A DNA stretch of 64,000 nt from Oncomelania hupensis (GCA_036898135.1 CM072527.1:31554727-31618726), one strand, 5' to 3'; positions 32,107 to 43,548 are shown, numbered from the stretch's first letter. Notes: generated by a model not told the origin, from the letters alone. A program made the numbers and translations.

Positions 32107-32538
32107 ACTAGCTTTGGGTGGCTCCCGCTGTGCAGAATCCTTTGGAGTGGCCATTGGGTTATGCAGGACAAGGCGACATGACATTTGTTCTCCCCGGCTG
32201 ACCATTCGTCTTCTGCTTTTGGTGGTGAGCAGGACTACATGTACATTGTCTGCAGGCATTTTATGCAAGTCAGTGGCAGTGACTTTGCAGAGAGTGTCGT
32301 TGCACTAGTAGCCGGTTTACTATTAACACGCTTCTCCGCCTTGCAGGGCAAATATTTATATGTCTCTCTTACAAGGGATAGAATGAAAATAACAGTGCAG
32401 GTCGGGCTGTGTTCTCAAGGTCGTGGCCGAGAGGCGGGAGTTCATTACTTAGCTCGGCTACATTTCATTATCTCCCTGCTTTTAAAACAGGCCGGGGTAT
32501 CGAGGATGTTTATTTATTTATTTGTTAGTTAGTTAGTT

Positions 32539-33214
32539 AAGCCTATGTCTGACGACGAACGTTTTGATTGCAATCACAATGAAAGTGAATGTTTGCGAGT
32601 CATGATTTGAATGGAAGAATTGACGCTGCGTGTCATTAGTAGTCACACTAGAACATTTGATTTTTATTAAACATGAGCACAGTCACTGCGCATAAACAAA
32701 AACACAAGAGTTGTTGCCCTTGCTGCGCAGAAAGTCAAAATTTGTGAAAAGCAGCAACGAATAATTTTTGCATTAACAGTAGCATTTCATTTGCCAAGTT
32801 CAGAGATAAAGACAATATCCCATAAATATGCATGTTTCGTTTCGTTCGTTTCGTTGGGTAGATTACCGTCCCCGGACACAATAGCGTATAGGGGACTTAC
32901 ATATGCATGTGACTTAATTCTCTCTATTACTTGAAAGGTACTTTTCACACACGTTCCTAGCGGGCTGTTCTTAGAGTTAGCTATTTTCGCAAGATCACGT
33001 GATCAAAGTAGCGAGTTTCATTGGTTCCCATGCTGAATAAATCGCAATCAGTTGGTCGAAATTAGGGCATGTTCTAAACGTGGAAAATCATCGCAAATCA
33101 CGTTGCGAACTGATTTGACTGAGATGACTTTGTGATAGTCTCACGAAATCAGTGACTCAAATCATGACTTTCCATATGATTGCAATTAAAACGTTCGTCG
33201 TCAGACCTTGGCTT
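32539..33214. mobile_element. terminal-inverted-repeat element (MITE-like)
   Basis: The left end AAGCCTATGTCTGACGACGA... and right end ...TCGTCGTCAGACCTTGGCTT are inverted copies over about 38 bp with a few mismatches, continuing through AACGTTTT.ATTGCAATCA. The 5-bp sequence TAGTT flanks it at 32,534-32,538 and 33,215-33,219. At 676 bp with no transposase frame, it is non-autonomous. The superfamily is unclear. Confidence 0.8.
32832..32898 (-). mobile_element. short retroposed sequence nested in the TIR element
   Basis: About 66 bp (minus strand: AGTCCCCTATACGCTATTGT ... ending in ACGAA units) is flanked by direct repeats ATATGCATGT at both ends. A related copy is split by LINE copy 1 near 2,700 and 5,707. 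The 3' tandem-unit tail and target duplication point to retroposition of a small RNA or SINE 3' end. Confidence 0.65.
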
Positions 33215-33227
33215 TAGTTTGTTTGTT

Positions 33228-33282
33228 TGTTTATTTAATTATTTATTTATTTTTTACAATTAGATCAAATTCCGAAATTGTC

Positions 33283-33333
<51 letters not shown>

Positions 33334-33345
33334 TTATTTTTATAC
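33228..33345. repeat. (TTTA)n microsatellite
   Basis: TTTG units grade into a TTTA array. Confidence 0.9.
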
Positions 33346-33720
33346 AATTAGTTCAATTTCCGAAATTGCCTTGTTGCCACATTAACAGATGATTTAATAG
33401 CTGATTGTTGCTCAAAGCGACCGCTAACCTTTGAATTGTAAGCGGTTTTGTCCACCCGCTCCCAGGTTATATATACACACAACTGCGCATGCAAAACCCA
33501 CTTTTGCCGCAGACCCTTTTTTTTTTTAAACATCAACCCTGGTGGTATTAATAGGCACATACATGAATTTATCGATTTATATTAAAACCATCTCTTTAGA
33601 TTTTTGAATTTTTTTTTTATCTTATGTTTCATGTGGGGCAATACTCGCTGTAAATTTGAACAAGTTCCGTGACGCTGCCCTTTATGTCATCTTGGGGCCT
33701 TTTAATGGACTTTAAAAAAA
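33346..33720. repeat. AT-rich dispersed repeat, family X, copy 1
   Basis: Shared order of GCCTTGTTGCCACATTAA, GTTGCTCAAAG.GACCGCTA, AATAGGCACAT.CAT, GTGACG and ATCTTGGGG with copies at about 44,018-44,490 and (first part only) 47,560-47,780. The family is unknown. Confidence 0.55.
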
Positions 33721-33832
33721 TTAAACTTTATTTTATTTCTAAAGAATGGGCCAGAACCTCCAAGCTTTATCTCGCTTGTATTGAAACACTGGTTATTGGC
33801 TTGAACTTATGGATTAAGCAACTTACAAGTGT

Positions 33833-33839
33833 CCACCAC

Positions 33840-33908
<69 letters not shown>

Positions 33909-33944
33909 TTTCCATCATCATCATCTGCGCAGGAGGTTTAGAAT

Positions 33945-34026
<82 letters not shown>
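33833..34026. repeat. (CAT)n and (CT)n microsatellites
   Basis: A pure CAT array (33,838-33,906) is followed, after ~40 bp, by a pure CT tract (33,951-34,026). Confidence 0.95.
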
Positions 34027-34028
<2 letters not shown>

Positions 34029-34329
34029 AGTGTAACGATGCAACACACTATATCTTGTAAAATATAAAATATGTCACCACCAGCTAAATTAACTATAAAA
34101 GTTATGTATTTTACATGATAACAGCCTTTAATGTAATTATTTTTATTTATTTATTTATCTATTTATTATTATAGTTTGTCATTATTATTATTATTTTTTA
34201 TTATTCCTTTTTTTTAAATTATAGGGTGAGGGATGGTGAGGAGAGTTGGTGTCGACAAATTGTGTAAATTAAAACGATAGGTTTTGAAGCATGTAAATAG
34301 ACCTATGCATAATAAATTTAATCTCCTCG

Positions 34330-34455
34330 AAAACACTGGAGTGAGAAAGAGACAAACAGACAGACAGACAGAGAGAGTTAGAGAGACAGAGATTGAGAGA
34401 GACAGAGAAGCTCAGAGACAGACAGAGAGACCGAGAGAGAGAGACATAAAGAGAA

Positions 34456-34494
<39 letters not shown>

Positions 34495-34636
34495 GAGAGA
34501 GACAGAGAGACAGAAAGAAAGAACTAAACAGGGAAGAGATTGAGAGACACAGAGAGAGAGACACAGACAAAAACATACAAAGACCGAGAGAGATAGAGAG
34601 AGAAAAAGAGAGAGAGAGGAGAGAGAAAGAGTCTGA
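34330..34636. repeat. GA/GACA-rich simple sequence
   Basis: About 300 bp of AGAGAC units. The 118-codon Arg/Glu/Asp frame over it is an artefact. The neighbouring 34,027-34,329 and 34,637-34,950 hold AT-rich sequence with no gene. Confidence 0.9.
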
Positions 34637-34958
34637 GTGAACATTTTATTGACATGAAGGATTAAGATTTTAAGCTAAGGGCCTTATTCTAACAACCTGT
34701 CCATCGCACACAAGCATTTATGCACACATTCACACTTACATTCATACAATGATAGAAGTATGCAATATAGCTATAAAACCAATTATTAGAAGTACCTAAA
34801 AAGCACAATGGTCAAACATTAAAAAATACATGATATAATAAGCATCATTAAATAAGCATGATGGTCAAACATAACACATGGGGTATAAATAATGTAATAA
34901 GCATCATTATCAAGGGCAATACAATAAGTGGAAAAGAAAAAAAAAAGAGTGTGCAATC

Positions 34959-36593
34959 TGTCACGAAGAGAGGGGTTGGGGGATGGGGGTTAAGCTCTTA
35001 ATCTCTAGCGCGGTATTTCCTCCTTTGATAGGGCAATGGTGCGATGACATTCAAGAGATTAATGCTGGGCCAACTTAATAAGTGAGAGACAGGGTAAAGA
35101 CGAGATGGAGAGTAAGGCTACACTAGTTAAGAAATTCACATTCAAAGGCCAGTCCGGGTAATTGCGGTTTCTATAACTATCTACTTTATTTAACTTGAAA
35201 TGGAGACTGTAGGTCAAATACTCCTAACGTGAGTCATAGGCATAGCGTCTTTTAGTAAGGAGTAGTCCGGTGATTTTCTGGGTAGTCAATATTGGGGATA
35301 CTAGAGCGAATGTAGACTGATCTCATCACAGGGCGAGAGTGTATCTGTATGGTTTTAGAGTCTCTCTGATAATCTGGCGAGGGGGGATTCTCGTAGGCTT
35401 AGGCACTTAGCTCTGTACTGTAGTGCGGCGATTTGTCCAGGATACTCTGGTTGGCTTGTTAGCGTGGGTCTGTAGCGTGGGTGGAAAGATGCAGGTCAGT
35501 GGTCACGCGATGATGACTCATGGACCACGAGTGCTGTCTTGTGATATGGTACAGGCATCGAAATCGGCTTTCGTGGCTAGCCGTCTGGAAAATGGCGAAG
35601 TCCCAAGTCTCGCTTCTCATTGACCTCCTGGGTTGACAGGGGCCTGCGGCGGGTCAGTGACTGGGAGTTGATACAATGCCGGGGTGATACGCCCGGTACA
35701 GGGACCCGTCTGCAATGTGTACAGACGCTGTATCAGCGGGGGATAGGGATAGTGTGGATTCAGGGCCTGTGGTTATGATAGCCCTTCTCAGAATTCAAAT
35801 TGGTGTGACCGGTCATGGGTTGAGCCAGTGCACATACCAACAGTCAAACAATGCTACTAGATTTACTGGGCCAAAGTGGAGGTTATTGGCAGCCACTAGT
35901 ATAAGATACATTCGGCGCATTAAGATGGGGTTGGCAACAGGGCAAATATTTATACATTGGGAGCATGGGGGAAAGCAAATGGAGGGTACAGGGCAAATGG
36001 GTTGTAGGTCCGGGCCGTACTGGGGACTTTAATCTATATGTAGGGACAACATGGCATGGGGTATTTACACATGGGGCAAACGGAGCATACAAGCATAAAT
36101 CCAAACATGTCATGGGTCATGTACAAGGTAGAAAATATGTGCAAGGGAGAAATACAAGTCATAGCAACACATCAAGGCAAAATTATGAACATGAACATAC
36201 ATATTGACAGGGCGCATGGACATGATGGGCGAACGGCGGGTGATGGGTCTGCTATATGACAAAGAGTAAGTTCCCTCTCTTACCTTGACTTAAGACGGGT
36301 GGAAGCACAAGGGTACTGTCGAAACTCAGAGGTCACTCGGTGATGTAGACGTGTTTTCGGACAGTTGTGACTTCAAGGCAGGAAGGTTGGCATCTGACAC
36401 CCGGTCTTGTGGCGTGTCAGGCTTTAAACAGGGTTACCCCGGGGGGCGGGGCTTAAGCGCTGGGCGAGCGGGCTTGCTAGTGATGGCTGGTCAAGGAGAG
36501 ATGATGGCTGGCTGAGGCGATAGCCGCTGGCTGTGCGTGGGTGATGGATGGTAGCAGCCAAGCCTCAGAGATGCTATTGCCCGCCTTGTCACA
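34959..36593 (-). mobile_element. diverged solo LTR of the gypsy family
   Basis: The whole 1,635 bp aligns with the complement of the LTRs at 14,042 and 20,807, from TGTCACGAAGAGAGG to CGCCTTGTCACA, with substitutions and small indels throughout (by eye more than one in ten positions). No internal element sequence follows. It is flanked by CAATC at 34,954-34,958 and 36,594-36,598, a 5-bp target duplication. This is the product of LTR-LTR recombination of an older insertion. Confidence 0.95.
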
Positions 36594-36724
36594 CAATCCA
36601 TGCAGAGTGAGTAGACGTAACATGTGCTGCTTAAAAGAAAGGATCAACTGTACATAATAATGCGTCAGGAAACAGCAAGAACACTGGTTTCAAAATATAC
36701 ATTGGCTAGAGCTTTGACACGTAT

Positions 36725-37025
36725 TGCTTAAGGATTACTTTGAATGTAGGTAAGTGAACTGTACGACTTCACGTTCAGAGGAAGGGAGTTCCAAACTACG
36801 GAGCCTGAGAATGATAAACTGGTTTCATATAAATCAATACGTGTGCGCTGGAAAATGAAATTACATGAACTACATGGAGCTGGTGCAGCAGTGAAGAGAT
36901 GTGAAAGATAGGTTGGTGCAAGACCGTGACGGGACTTAAACATAAGAAGAGCAATATTGTAGTGAAACTGATTTTGTAAGGACAGAATACATGGAACAGA
37001 ACTGTATATACTATTAGTATCTCTA
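36725..37025 (-). mobile_element. non-LTR retrotransposon RT C-terminal fragment (CR1/jockey-like)
   Basis: The minus strand encodes LLMFKSRHGLAPTYLSHLF and, further on, SFSFSGS-like SLSFSGSVVWNSLP, followed by VKSYSSL. These are the standard C-terminal motifs of CR1/L2/jockey-type LINE reverse transcriptases and are unlike the RTE-like element here. The frame remains open for about 70 codons from the internal Met and further upstream. It is a 5'-truncated relic. Confidence 0.8.
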
Positions 37026-37246
37026 TCAGAGAGGACAGCTTAGCTATGATTAGAAGTTCATTTCACTCCACGCCTATGTAGGGTATTTAGTTGTTGTTTT
37101 CATATGGACTTGGGCAGCACCACACAGGAGGCTGTAAACAAATATTTTATTTCGTTATGTTATTATCTACAAACTATTTCAACTTGCGAAGAAGATTTAC
37201 ATTTTTTGCAACAGTTCCGAAAATATTATTAATATGGATTTGCAAA

Positions 37247-37247
37247 C

Positions 37248-37282
<35 letters not shown>

Positions 37283-37346
37283 CCCACACACACACACACA
37301 CACACACGCACCCACACACACCCACCCACACACACACACACACACC
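37247..37346. repeat. (CA)n microsatellite
   Basis: A long CA tract with CCCA interruptions. It abuts the TIR element starting at 37,359. Confidence 0.95.
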
Positions 37347-37358
37347 TACTTGTATTCG

Positions 37359-37709
37359 ATACAAAGTGGGTTCATTTAAGAATGTAGGAGTCAGAAAGTC
37401 ATTTTTTGATGGAAAAGGGTTAGGGTAAGGGTTAGTTGCAGCGCTGCAACTAGCCCTTACCCTAACCCTTCTCTAGAAAGTTGACCTATTTCGTCTGCTA
37501 TAGGCGACGAAATAGGTCGAATTTTGCTTCAAACTTTTCCAAAAATTCACTGTATTTTCTCCGTCCCGGATAGTGCACTCCTATGTACTTAAAACACTCT
37601 CATGCACTACAACTGCACTCCCAAGCACTAAAAGAGCACTCCCGCGCACTTAGAACAAAATGGGTTCATGAAACAAAATGGGTTCCCAGCAAATAAACCC
37701 ACTTTGTAT
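37359..37709. mobile_element. TIR element with internal palindromes
   Basis: The ends ATACAAAGTGGGTTCATTT (37,359-37,377) and its near-complement AAATAAACCCACTTTGTAT (37,691-37,709) form 19-bp terminal inverted repeats. Inside are a 56-bp palindrome (37,415-37,470), a 13-bp-stem hairpin (37,483-37,518), and repeats of GCACTC and AACAAAATGGGTTC. It has no coding capacity, and no clear target duplication was found. Confidence 0.65.
37415..37470. repeat. 56-bp palindrome with telomere-like arms
   Basis: Two 28-bp arms meet at GCAGC|GCTGC with one mismatch and no loop. The arms contain GGGTTAGGGTAAGGGTTAG, a TTAGGG-like sequence. Confidence 0.9.
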
Positions 37710-38216
37710 TCCAAAAGACGGTTGTGGAACCCATTGTGACCTCTTTACAGGTTCACACACACCCACACGCACACACACACGCACACACACACACACATAA
37801 AATAAACGCACATTCCCAGGTCCTTTAATACTAAAGGCTCCACTTTGGGGTGGTATTCATGGAGCAGTTTACCCAGGATTTAAATCTGCAACGCCGTACG
37901 GGAGGAAAGGGATGATATTTCACCTACGGCTTCCCGAGCTTGGCCACTGGGTAAAGACCTTCATGAAGAACATCCCTACTAAAGTTACTTGCAATTAAGA
38001 ACCGCGTTTACATGTATATAGCCTGAAGTTTCGGTAATGGAACAATACTACGAAAGTCATAGCTAGTTGTTTGTGGGTTGTAAATAATACGGGAATGTAG
38101 GGTATTATTGTACAGACCACAGCAAGTTTATTCCGCCTATTCCTCGCTGATTACGTGGTAGGCTGACGCTTGAAAGCGAAATATCTTTTATAGGTTGAGA
38201 TAAGAAAGCTGTTAAG
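37710..38216. other. intergenic with CA array
   Basis: A CA/CG-rich array at 37,754-37,800, then unique-looking sequence. No gene is seen. Confidence 0.5.
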
Positions 38217-38289
<73 letters not shown>

Positions 38290-38302
38290 TAATAGTAGTA
38301 AT

Positions 38303-38347
<45 letters not shown>

Positions 38348-38349
38348 AA
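38217..38349. repeat. (TAA)n and (CAA)n microsatellites at SINE tail
   Basis: A TAA array (38,217-38,287) grades into a CAA array (38,303-38,345) directly adjoining the family 3 SINE end. Confidence 0.95.
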
Positions 38350-38580
38350 TAGAGGATGCTTTCACGCGCTTTTTCTTCAGTCAAATTCAATAGTGCAGGG
38401 ATCTGAAAAGTTTGCTATTACAGAAAGCGGAAGTTAAATCTTTTTTTTTTTTTGACTGCATCTGACTGCATCCAGTATCATTATTGAAGGGAGGAAACCT
38501 TCGGTGCCCTGAAAAGTCTGGTACCTAAGCCACGTAAGTTCATCTCTTCTAACCGCGCGATCTTCGGCATTAAATTACAT
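38350..38580 (-). mobile_element. SINE family 3, copy b
   Basis: GAGGATGCTTTCACGCGCTT, GACTGCATCCAGTATCATTA and TTGAAGGGAGGAAACC occur in the same order as in the other copies. The tRNA-like head is missing or degenerate. A fragment of the 715-bp family (TTGCTTTAGGTCCAGCGGAC, 38,588-38,610) follows. Confidence 0.65.
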
Positions 38581-38677
38581 GGTTATTGCTTTAGGTCCAG
38601 CGGACACAGCACCCTAGGTAACAGACTATAGGCCCCTTGAGCTCTGAAGTTTTAGGGAATTGCTCTCTAAATAAACC

Positions 38678-38679
<2 letters not shown>

Positions 38680-38759
<80 letters not shown>

Positions 38760-38760
38760 T
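38680..38760. repeat. (TTA)n microsatellite
   Basis: A pure TTA array of about 80 bp. Confidence 0.95.
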
Positions 38761-39257
38761 ACGCCCACTTATTATTACACACACTTAGCTTTTTATTAAC
38801 GGTATTGGAGGTGCACAGTTACTCAAACATTTCAAAATACAATTCATATTCTTTCACGTCTTCTAAGACCGAGCTCCCTGCCTTAACACACCGTGTTTAA
38901 GCGATAAATGTGTGTTTTGTGTTCGTGTATATATAATAACTAGTGGTTTTTGTACCCTGGCAAGCCAGGGTACACAGGTTGTTGTTTAAAATGTAGACAG
39001 AGAGACAACTGTTGTCTGCGAGTTTCATTTGGACGATGATACCTCCCCATATCCCCCTTGATACCTCACCATACCCCCCCCCCTCTGATATCTCCCCGTC
39101 CCCCCCCCCATGATGCCTCATCATACCCCCTTGATACCTCCCCGAACCCACTTGATACCTCCCCATAACCCCTTGATACCTTTCGTACCCCCCTTGTAAC
39201 CTACCTGTACCCTCCTTGATACTTCCCCGTTGATCGTTTCGCAGGTATGGATGAAAG

Positions 39258-39430
39258 GAGTTGTTTGTAGATTATAGTCACACGACACTTTCGCATATAG
39301 GTGACTACTGGACCGATTTATACTGACACCAGCGGGCCAGTTGTTGGTAAAGGGGAAAATAATATGATCACACGTTGACCAATCCGGGATTCGAACCAGC
39401 GACCTTTCGGTTACTAGCAAGACGCTCTTA
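39258..39430 (-). mobile_element. tRNA-derived SINE, family 1, copy b, nested in Helitron
   Basis: Near-identical to the copy at 2,288 but lacks the first ~25 bp (it ends at GACGCTCTTA). It is flanked by AAAGGA at 39,252-39,257 and 39,431-39,436. The uninterrupted Helitron copy 1 shows the empty site ATGAAAGGAATC. Confidence 0.9.
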
Positions 39431-39542
39431 AAGGAATCACCATACCCCCTTATATATACCCGTATCCCCGTTATGCCTACCCATGCCCCTTTAAACCTAC
39501 CCGTAGCCCCCTTTTACCTACACGTACCACCCCATCCCGATC

Positions 39543-39543
39543 C

Positions 39544-39615
<72 letters not shown>

Positions 39616-39743
39616 TTGAATAATACAAATAGAAATCATAAAAAACACCAAGGTTTTAAAATAAAATTTGATATAAGATATTATAATTATAATAATAATA
39701 ATTATTATTATTAGTTTATAAATAATAATAATAATAATAAAAA

Positions 39744-39816
<73 letters not shown>

Positions 39817-39837
39817 CTACCACCCAATCCCGATCCT

Positions 39838-39875
<38 letters not shown>

Positions 39876-39954
39876 TTGAATATAGAATAATACAAATAGA
39901 AAGCATAAACACCAAGGTTTTAAAAGAAAATTTGATATAAGATATAATATTATA

Positions 39955-40016
<62 letters not shown>
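39543..40016. repeat. (TAA)n arrays inside Helitron copy 2
   Basis: Four TAA arrays are separated by the same spacers as in copy 1; array lengths differ between copies. Confidence 0.9.
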
Positions 40017-40017
<1 letters not shown>

Positions 40018-40073
40018 GGTATAAAGCCTAAATTAAAAAGAAAAATATCCATATTGTAGTGGGAAAAAAAAAT

Positions 40074-40150
40074 ATGGCCCGCGTCGGATTCGAACTTGGG
40101 TCACCCTAAACGGTAGGCGAAAGTGTTACCAACTGAGCTATCAATGCTTC
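40074..40150 (-). other. tRNA-like cargo segment in Helitron copy 2
   Basis: The minus strand reads GATAGCTCAGTTGGTAACAC and, ~35 bases on, CAAGTTCGAATCCGACG, close to the A- and B-box consensus. It is orthologous within the family to 8,540-8,616 and better preserved. Confidence 0.6.
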
Positions 40151-40451
40151 GTACAAAAACAATAAATTTTTTGGTCTATATGGGAAAACATGCTGAAACC
40201 TCAATTTGATTTTTAATGGAAGCGCGCGGAATGAGGCTATTGCAGTTTGTGGACATTTTGTTTATTTATTTATCTCAGAAACGGTTAAACGTTCGGTAAG
40301 GAAATGTCGGCTATAACGATTTCGCTGGTTTTGAGCACACAACAGGCCGATTCCCAGCGGCCAGCACCTGCCCAGATCAGCGTCCATACCGGACAAACTT
40401 TATAGTAGAAGCGAAGAAGGACTTCCGGCTAAGCAATTTATATATATAGAT

Positions 40452-40684
40452 ACTGGATGCTATATACACGCCTTTCCCCAAATCAATCAGGCTCAAAGCG
40501 CGGCGATCTATACCAACATACACGCTCACTTGTCTCATCCACCCTCACGCACACAACAAATACATATCCATCACTCAAATTTATGGTGTAAAGGCAGAGA
40601 GATCGCTATTGGAAGACAAAAAGAAAATCGATTTAAAAAAAAATATATATTTATATTGACTGCGTCCATTACCATTATTGAAGG

Positions 40685-40720
<36 letters not shown>

Positions 40721-40832
40721 GTGACCTCAATAGTCTCGTACCTAAGTCACATACGTTCGCCCCTTGCGGGAATCAAATCCGCGACCTTCGGCATAGGAAA
40801 CCGGCGACTAATCCACTGCGCCACGAGTGTTA
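40452..40832 (-). mobile_element. SINE family 3, copy c, with tRNA-like head
   Basis: The minus strand starts CTCGTGGCGCAGTGGATTAG (A-box region) with GCGGATTTGATTCCCGC (B box). It then runs through the CCTCGGTGACCTC, GGAGGGAGGAAACC and ACTGCGTCCATTACC blocks to CGCGCTTTGAGCCTGATTG. About 90 bp of extra sequence (40,508-40,600) interrupts the distal part. Confidence 0.75.
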
Positions 40833-41274
40833 AGTGTAAGTAAGAGTGTGTGCAGCATGTGGATCCAGATCGCAGCATACATATTTCTAATAAACTGTTT
40901 TATTTTGACCGTGCATGAACATTCTGGCCTGTCAGTGTCCAGCTTAATCTTTGTGGAGGGGCATTTTTTAAAATAATAATATTTTTTTTTTTTAAGACGA
41001 ATACTTTATGAAATAACAGATTTAAAGGATCGGGATATTAAAGATGTTGTTTTTGTTTGTTGTTGTTGTGACAACAAAGAGTTTACACGAAAAATTGCAT
41101 TGTCGTCACTTTGGTAGTCACGTGATTTTATCCTCTCCTGTTGTGCTTGTCGTTATCTTTGTTCTTGGAAATAATTTTCCTGTTATCCTGTTTCGGATTT
41201 TGTTTGTTTGTTTTAATTTTTGTAATTGTCCGGTGACTTACTTTTTTTCTGGGGGGGGGGGGGGGGAGGGGGGA

Positions 41275-41305
<31 letters not shown>

Positions 41306-41669
41306 TTTTTCTTTTTCTTTTTTGCTTGTTCGATTTGGACTAGTGTGGCGTCAGCTTGCCTTGCTGACGTCATTCCCATGACGGTGCATAATAAATAAGG
41401 TTATCCACCACTACGCAATAGAACGTTATGCTTCGTATTTCCCCCTAATGACATAATTTATAGTTTTGGTTTATTTTTCCTTTGTGCGCCAGCTTTTTTT
41501 TTTAAGGGTTGGTGGATGTTGGTAAGGATGGAGAGATGGGTTGTTTTGTTTAGCTGTAGGAATAGACGAATAAAAGAACTGAAGCTGTATCGGATTTGTT
41601 TCAGTATGTCTTTCTTTCGTTCTGTCTTTTCGTCTTTCTTTTCTTTCTTTATTTTAAATGTACGAACAT
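40833..41669. other. intergenic with G-run and CT tract
   Basis: It contains a G16 run followed by AGGGGGG at 41,251-41,273, a CT tract (41,275-41,297) and poly-T runs. No gene is seen. Confidence 0.5.
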
Positions 41670-41895
41670 TGAAGTTTAACGTCTGCACCCACCATTGGCG
41701 TTACGGCGGACAGGGATAACCATACCAGGGAAGAGGGGTAGGGACTTGAATCAAAACGCTGAACCACCAGACCATTCACATTGCTAAGATGACAGTGAAA
41801 TCAAAGCCTTTTTTTTTTCTTTGTTAAACTTGCTCATCGCGGGATTGGAACTTGGGTCATCGGGGTGCTCTACCACTGAGCTACAGGGGTGGGAT
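41670..41895 (-). mobile_element. tRNA-derived SINE, family 2, copy c
   Basis: Inverted copy with GTTTAACGTCTGCACCCACC at the left, matching 6,425, and a degenerate head (minus strand TAGCTCAGTGGTAGAGCACC, CCAAGTTCCAATCCCGC) at the right. Confidence 0.75.
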
Positions 41896-42134
41896 TTCTT
41901 TCTTCCTTTCTTCTTTCTATCCTACTTTTCTTTCTTACTTCCCGCCTTTGTTCCGACGGACAGCTTTGGTGATTCAAAACCAATGTCAACCTCAGTTAAA
42001 AGATTGTGTTCGGTGTTTCTTACTTCCTCCTCTCTCCCCCTCCTCTCCCCTCCCTCAACCACGCATCTTCTCCTGCATTCTCCTCCTCTTTCTTTCTTCC
42101 TCTTGGTGGTTTGTGTTGGGGAGGGATGGGGTGG

Positions 42135-42135
<1 letters not shown>

Positions 42136-42171
<36 letters not shown>

Positions 42172-42184
42172 TGTACGTGTGTGT
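42136..42184. repeat. (GT)n microsatellite
   Basis: A GT tract with CG interruptions. Further simple sequence (GTGTGCGTAT units, then a CA array) lies at 42,512-42,780. No gene occurs between 41,896 and 43,190. Confidence 0.9.
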
Positions 42185-43194
42185 GAGTGAGAGACGAGAG
42201 TGAAAGAGGAGTGAGAGAGAGAATGAACGAATGAGGGTATGTTAAGGTCTTTGTCTGGTTATTGTCGTAGACTTCATCGACTGCTTGCTTCAATAGTTTT
42301 ATTGGGTCAGCTGTATAAAGTAATCATTTTTAGCTGACTACATGGTTGACGTAACACACTTGAACAGCACCGTATAACTGTACCAGTTTAATTTGAACAG
42401 CCTAAAGGCATTGTATACATTGAGAATATAGAAAACACCTGAACTGAGCTTGATCGGAACGTGGTCTGAAGATTCCATAATGCTTGTGATATAAATCTGT
42501 ATTCTACTGTTTTTGTGTGTTCGTATGTGTGTGTTTGTGTGTGCGTATGTGTGTGTTTGTGTGTGCGTATGTGTGTGTATGTGTGGGGTTTTGTGACAGA
42601 GAGAAAGAGAGAGAGAGAGAGTGAGGAGTGAGTGGGTCTCACGATCTGATAATAATATTAAAATACCTGGCACGCACACAGACACATACTCGCATACATA
42701 CATACATAGATATACAACACCACACACACACACACACACACACACATGCACACACACACACACACAAGTACACACACACCACGCAGACAATCGATCAAAT
42801 ACACATTATATAGGCGTATATCCTACATTATTTTGGTTCAACTTGGGTGTGATGTGAAGAAGCGTCGTTAAAAGATAATTTTGCTGACTATAGCAAGGCT
42901 TAGATTATAGATCTCTACCATGAAACCCGAGATTTTGAGGGCTACTGCCTGTACTGAAGAGCATTGAATAGTGGGAGTAGGTCTGGTCAGTCTTAGTTAT
43001 GCTGCATGGTGGCTTTGTGTTGTAGTCACACTGTGACGATCAACGAACCTGGGATCGTGCTCTGAAGACACGGCTTGTAATGACTTGTACTGTCGCCTTG
43101 GTTGTAATGAACAATCGAACTTGGTTGACCCTGAGATCACCCTTGGAGTTGGGGAGGGAGGTTGGGGGTGAGCGAGAGAGAGATAGAAAGAGAA

Positions 43195-43195
43195 A

Positions 43196-43226
<31 letters not shown>

Positions 43227-43233
43227 GGTGTGC

Positions 43234-43299
<66 letters not shown>
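43195..43299. repeat. (GT)n microsatellite
   Basis: A long GT tract. The 279-codon frame that spans this and the next arrays is an artefact. Confidence 0.95.
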
Positions 43300-43305
<6 letters not shown>

Positions 43306-43463
43306 GTGCTCTATGTGTCTGCGTCACACTGTACTATCTGACTTGATCTTTGTGTGTCACTGTGTCTGTGTTTTGAGGCCTTACCCTTTTACTCAACGCT
43401 GGCCTGGAAAACGAAGTATATTTGTCTGTCCCTCTGTATTTGGACAACCTAAGATGATACGGA

Positions 43464-43466
<3 letters not shown>

Positions 43467-43548
<82 letters not shown>

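Larger units (their letters stand above)
38940..40450 (-). mobile_element. non-autonomous Helitron, copy 2
   Basis: Same termini as copy 1: on the minus strand it begins TCTATATATATAAATTGC after A and ends CACTAG before T, with the CCCTGGC/GCCAGGG hairpin just inside (a perfect TACCCTGGC-TT-GCCAGGGTA). Sequence identity to copy 1 is high outside the microsatellites. It carries a family 1 SINE insertion (39,258-39,430). Confidence 0.8.

Noticed and set aside
41251..41297. G-run plus CT tract as a polypurine tract of a retroelement
   Set aside because: No LTR-like sequence follows and no coding region precedes it.
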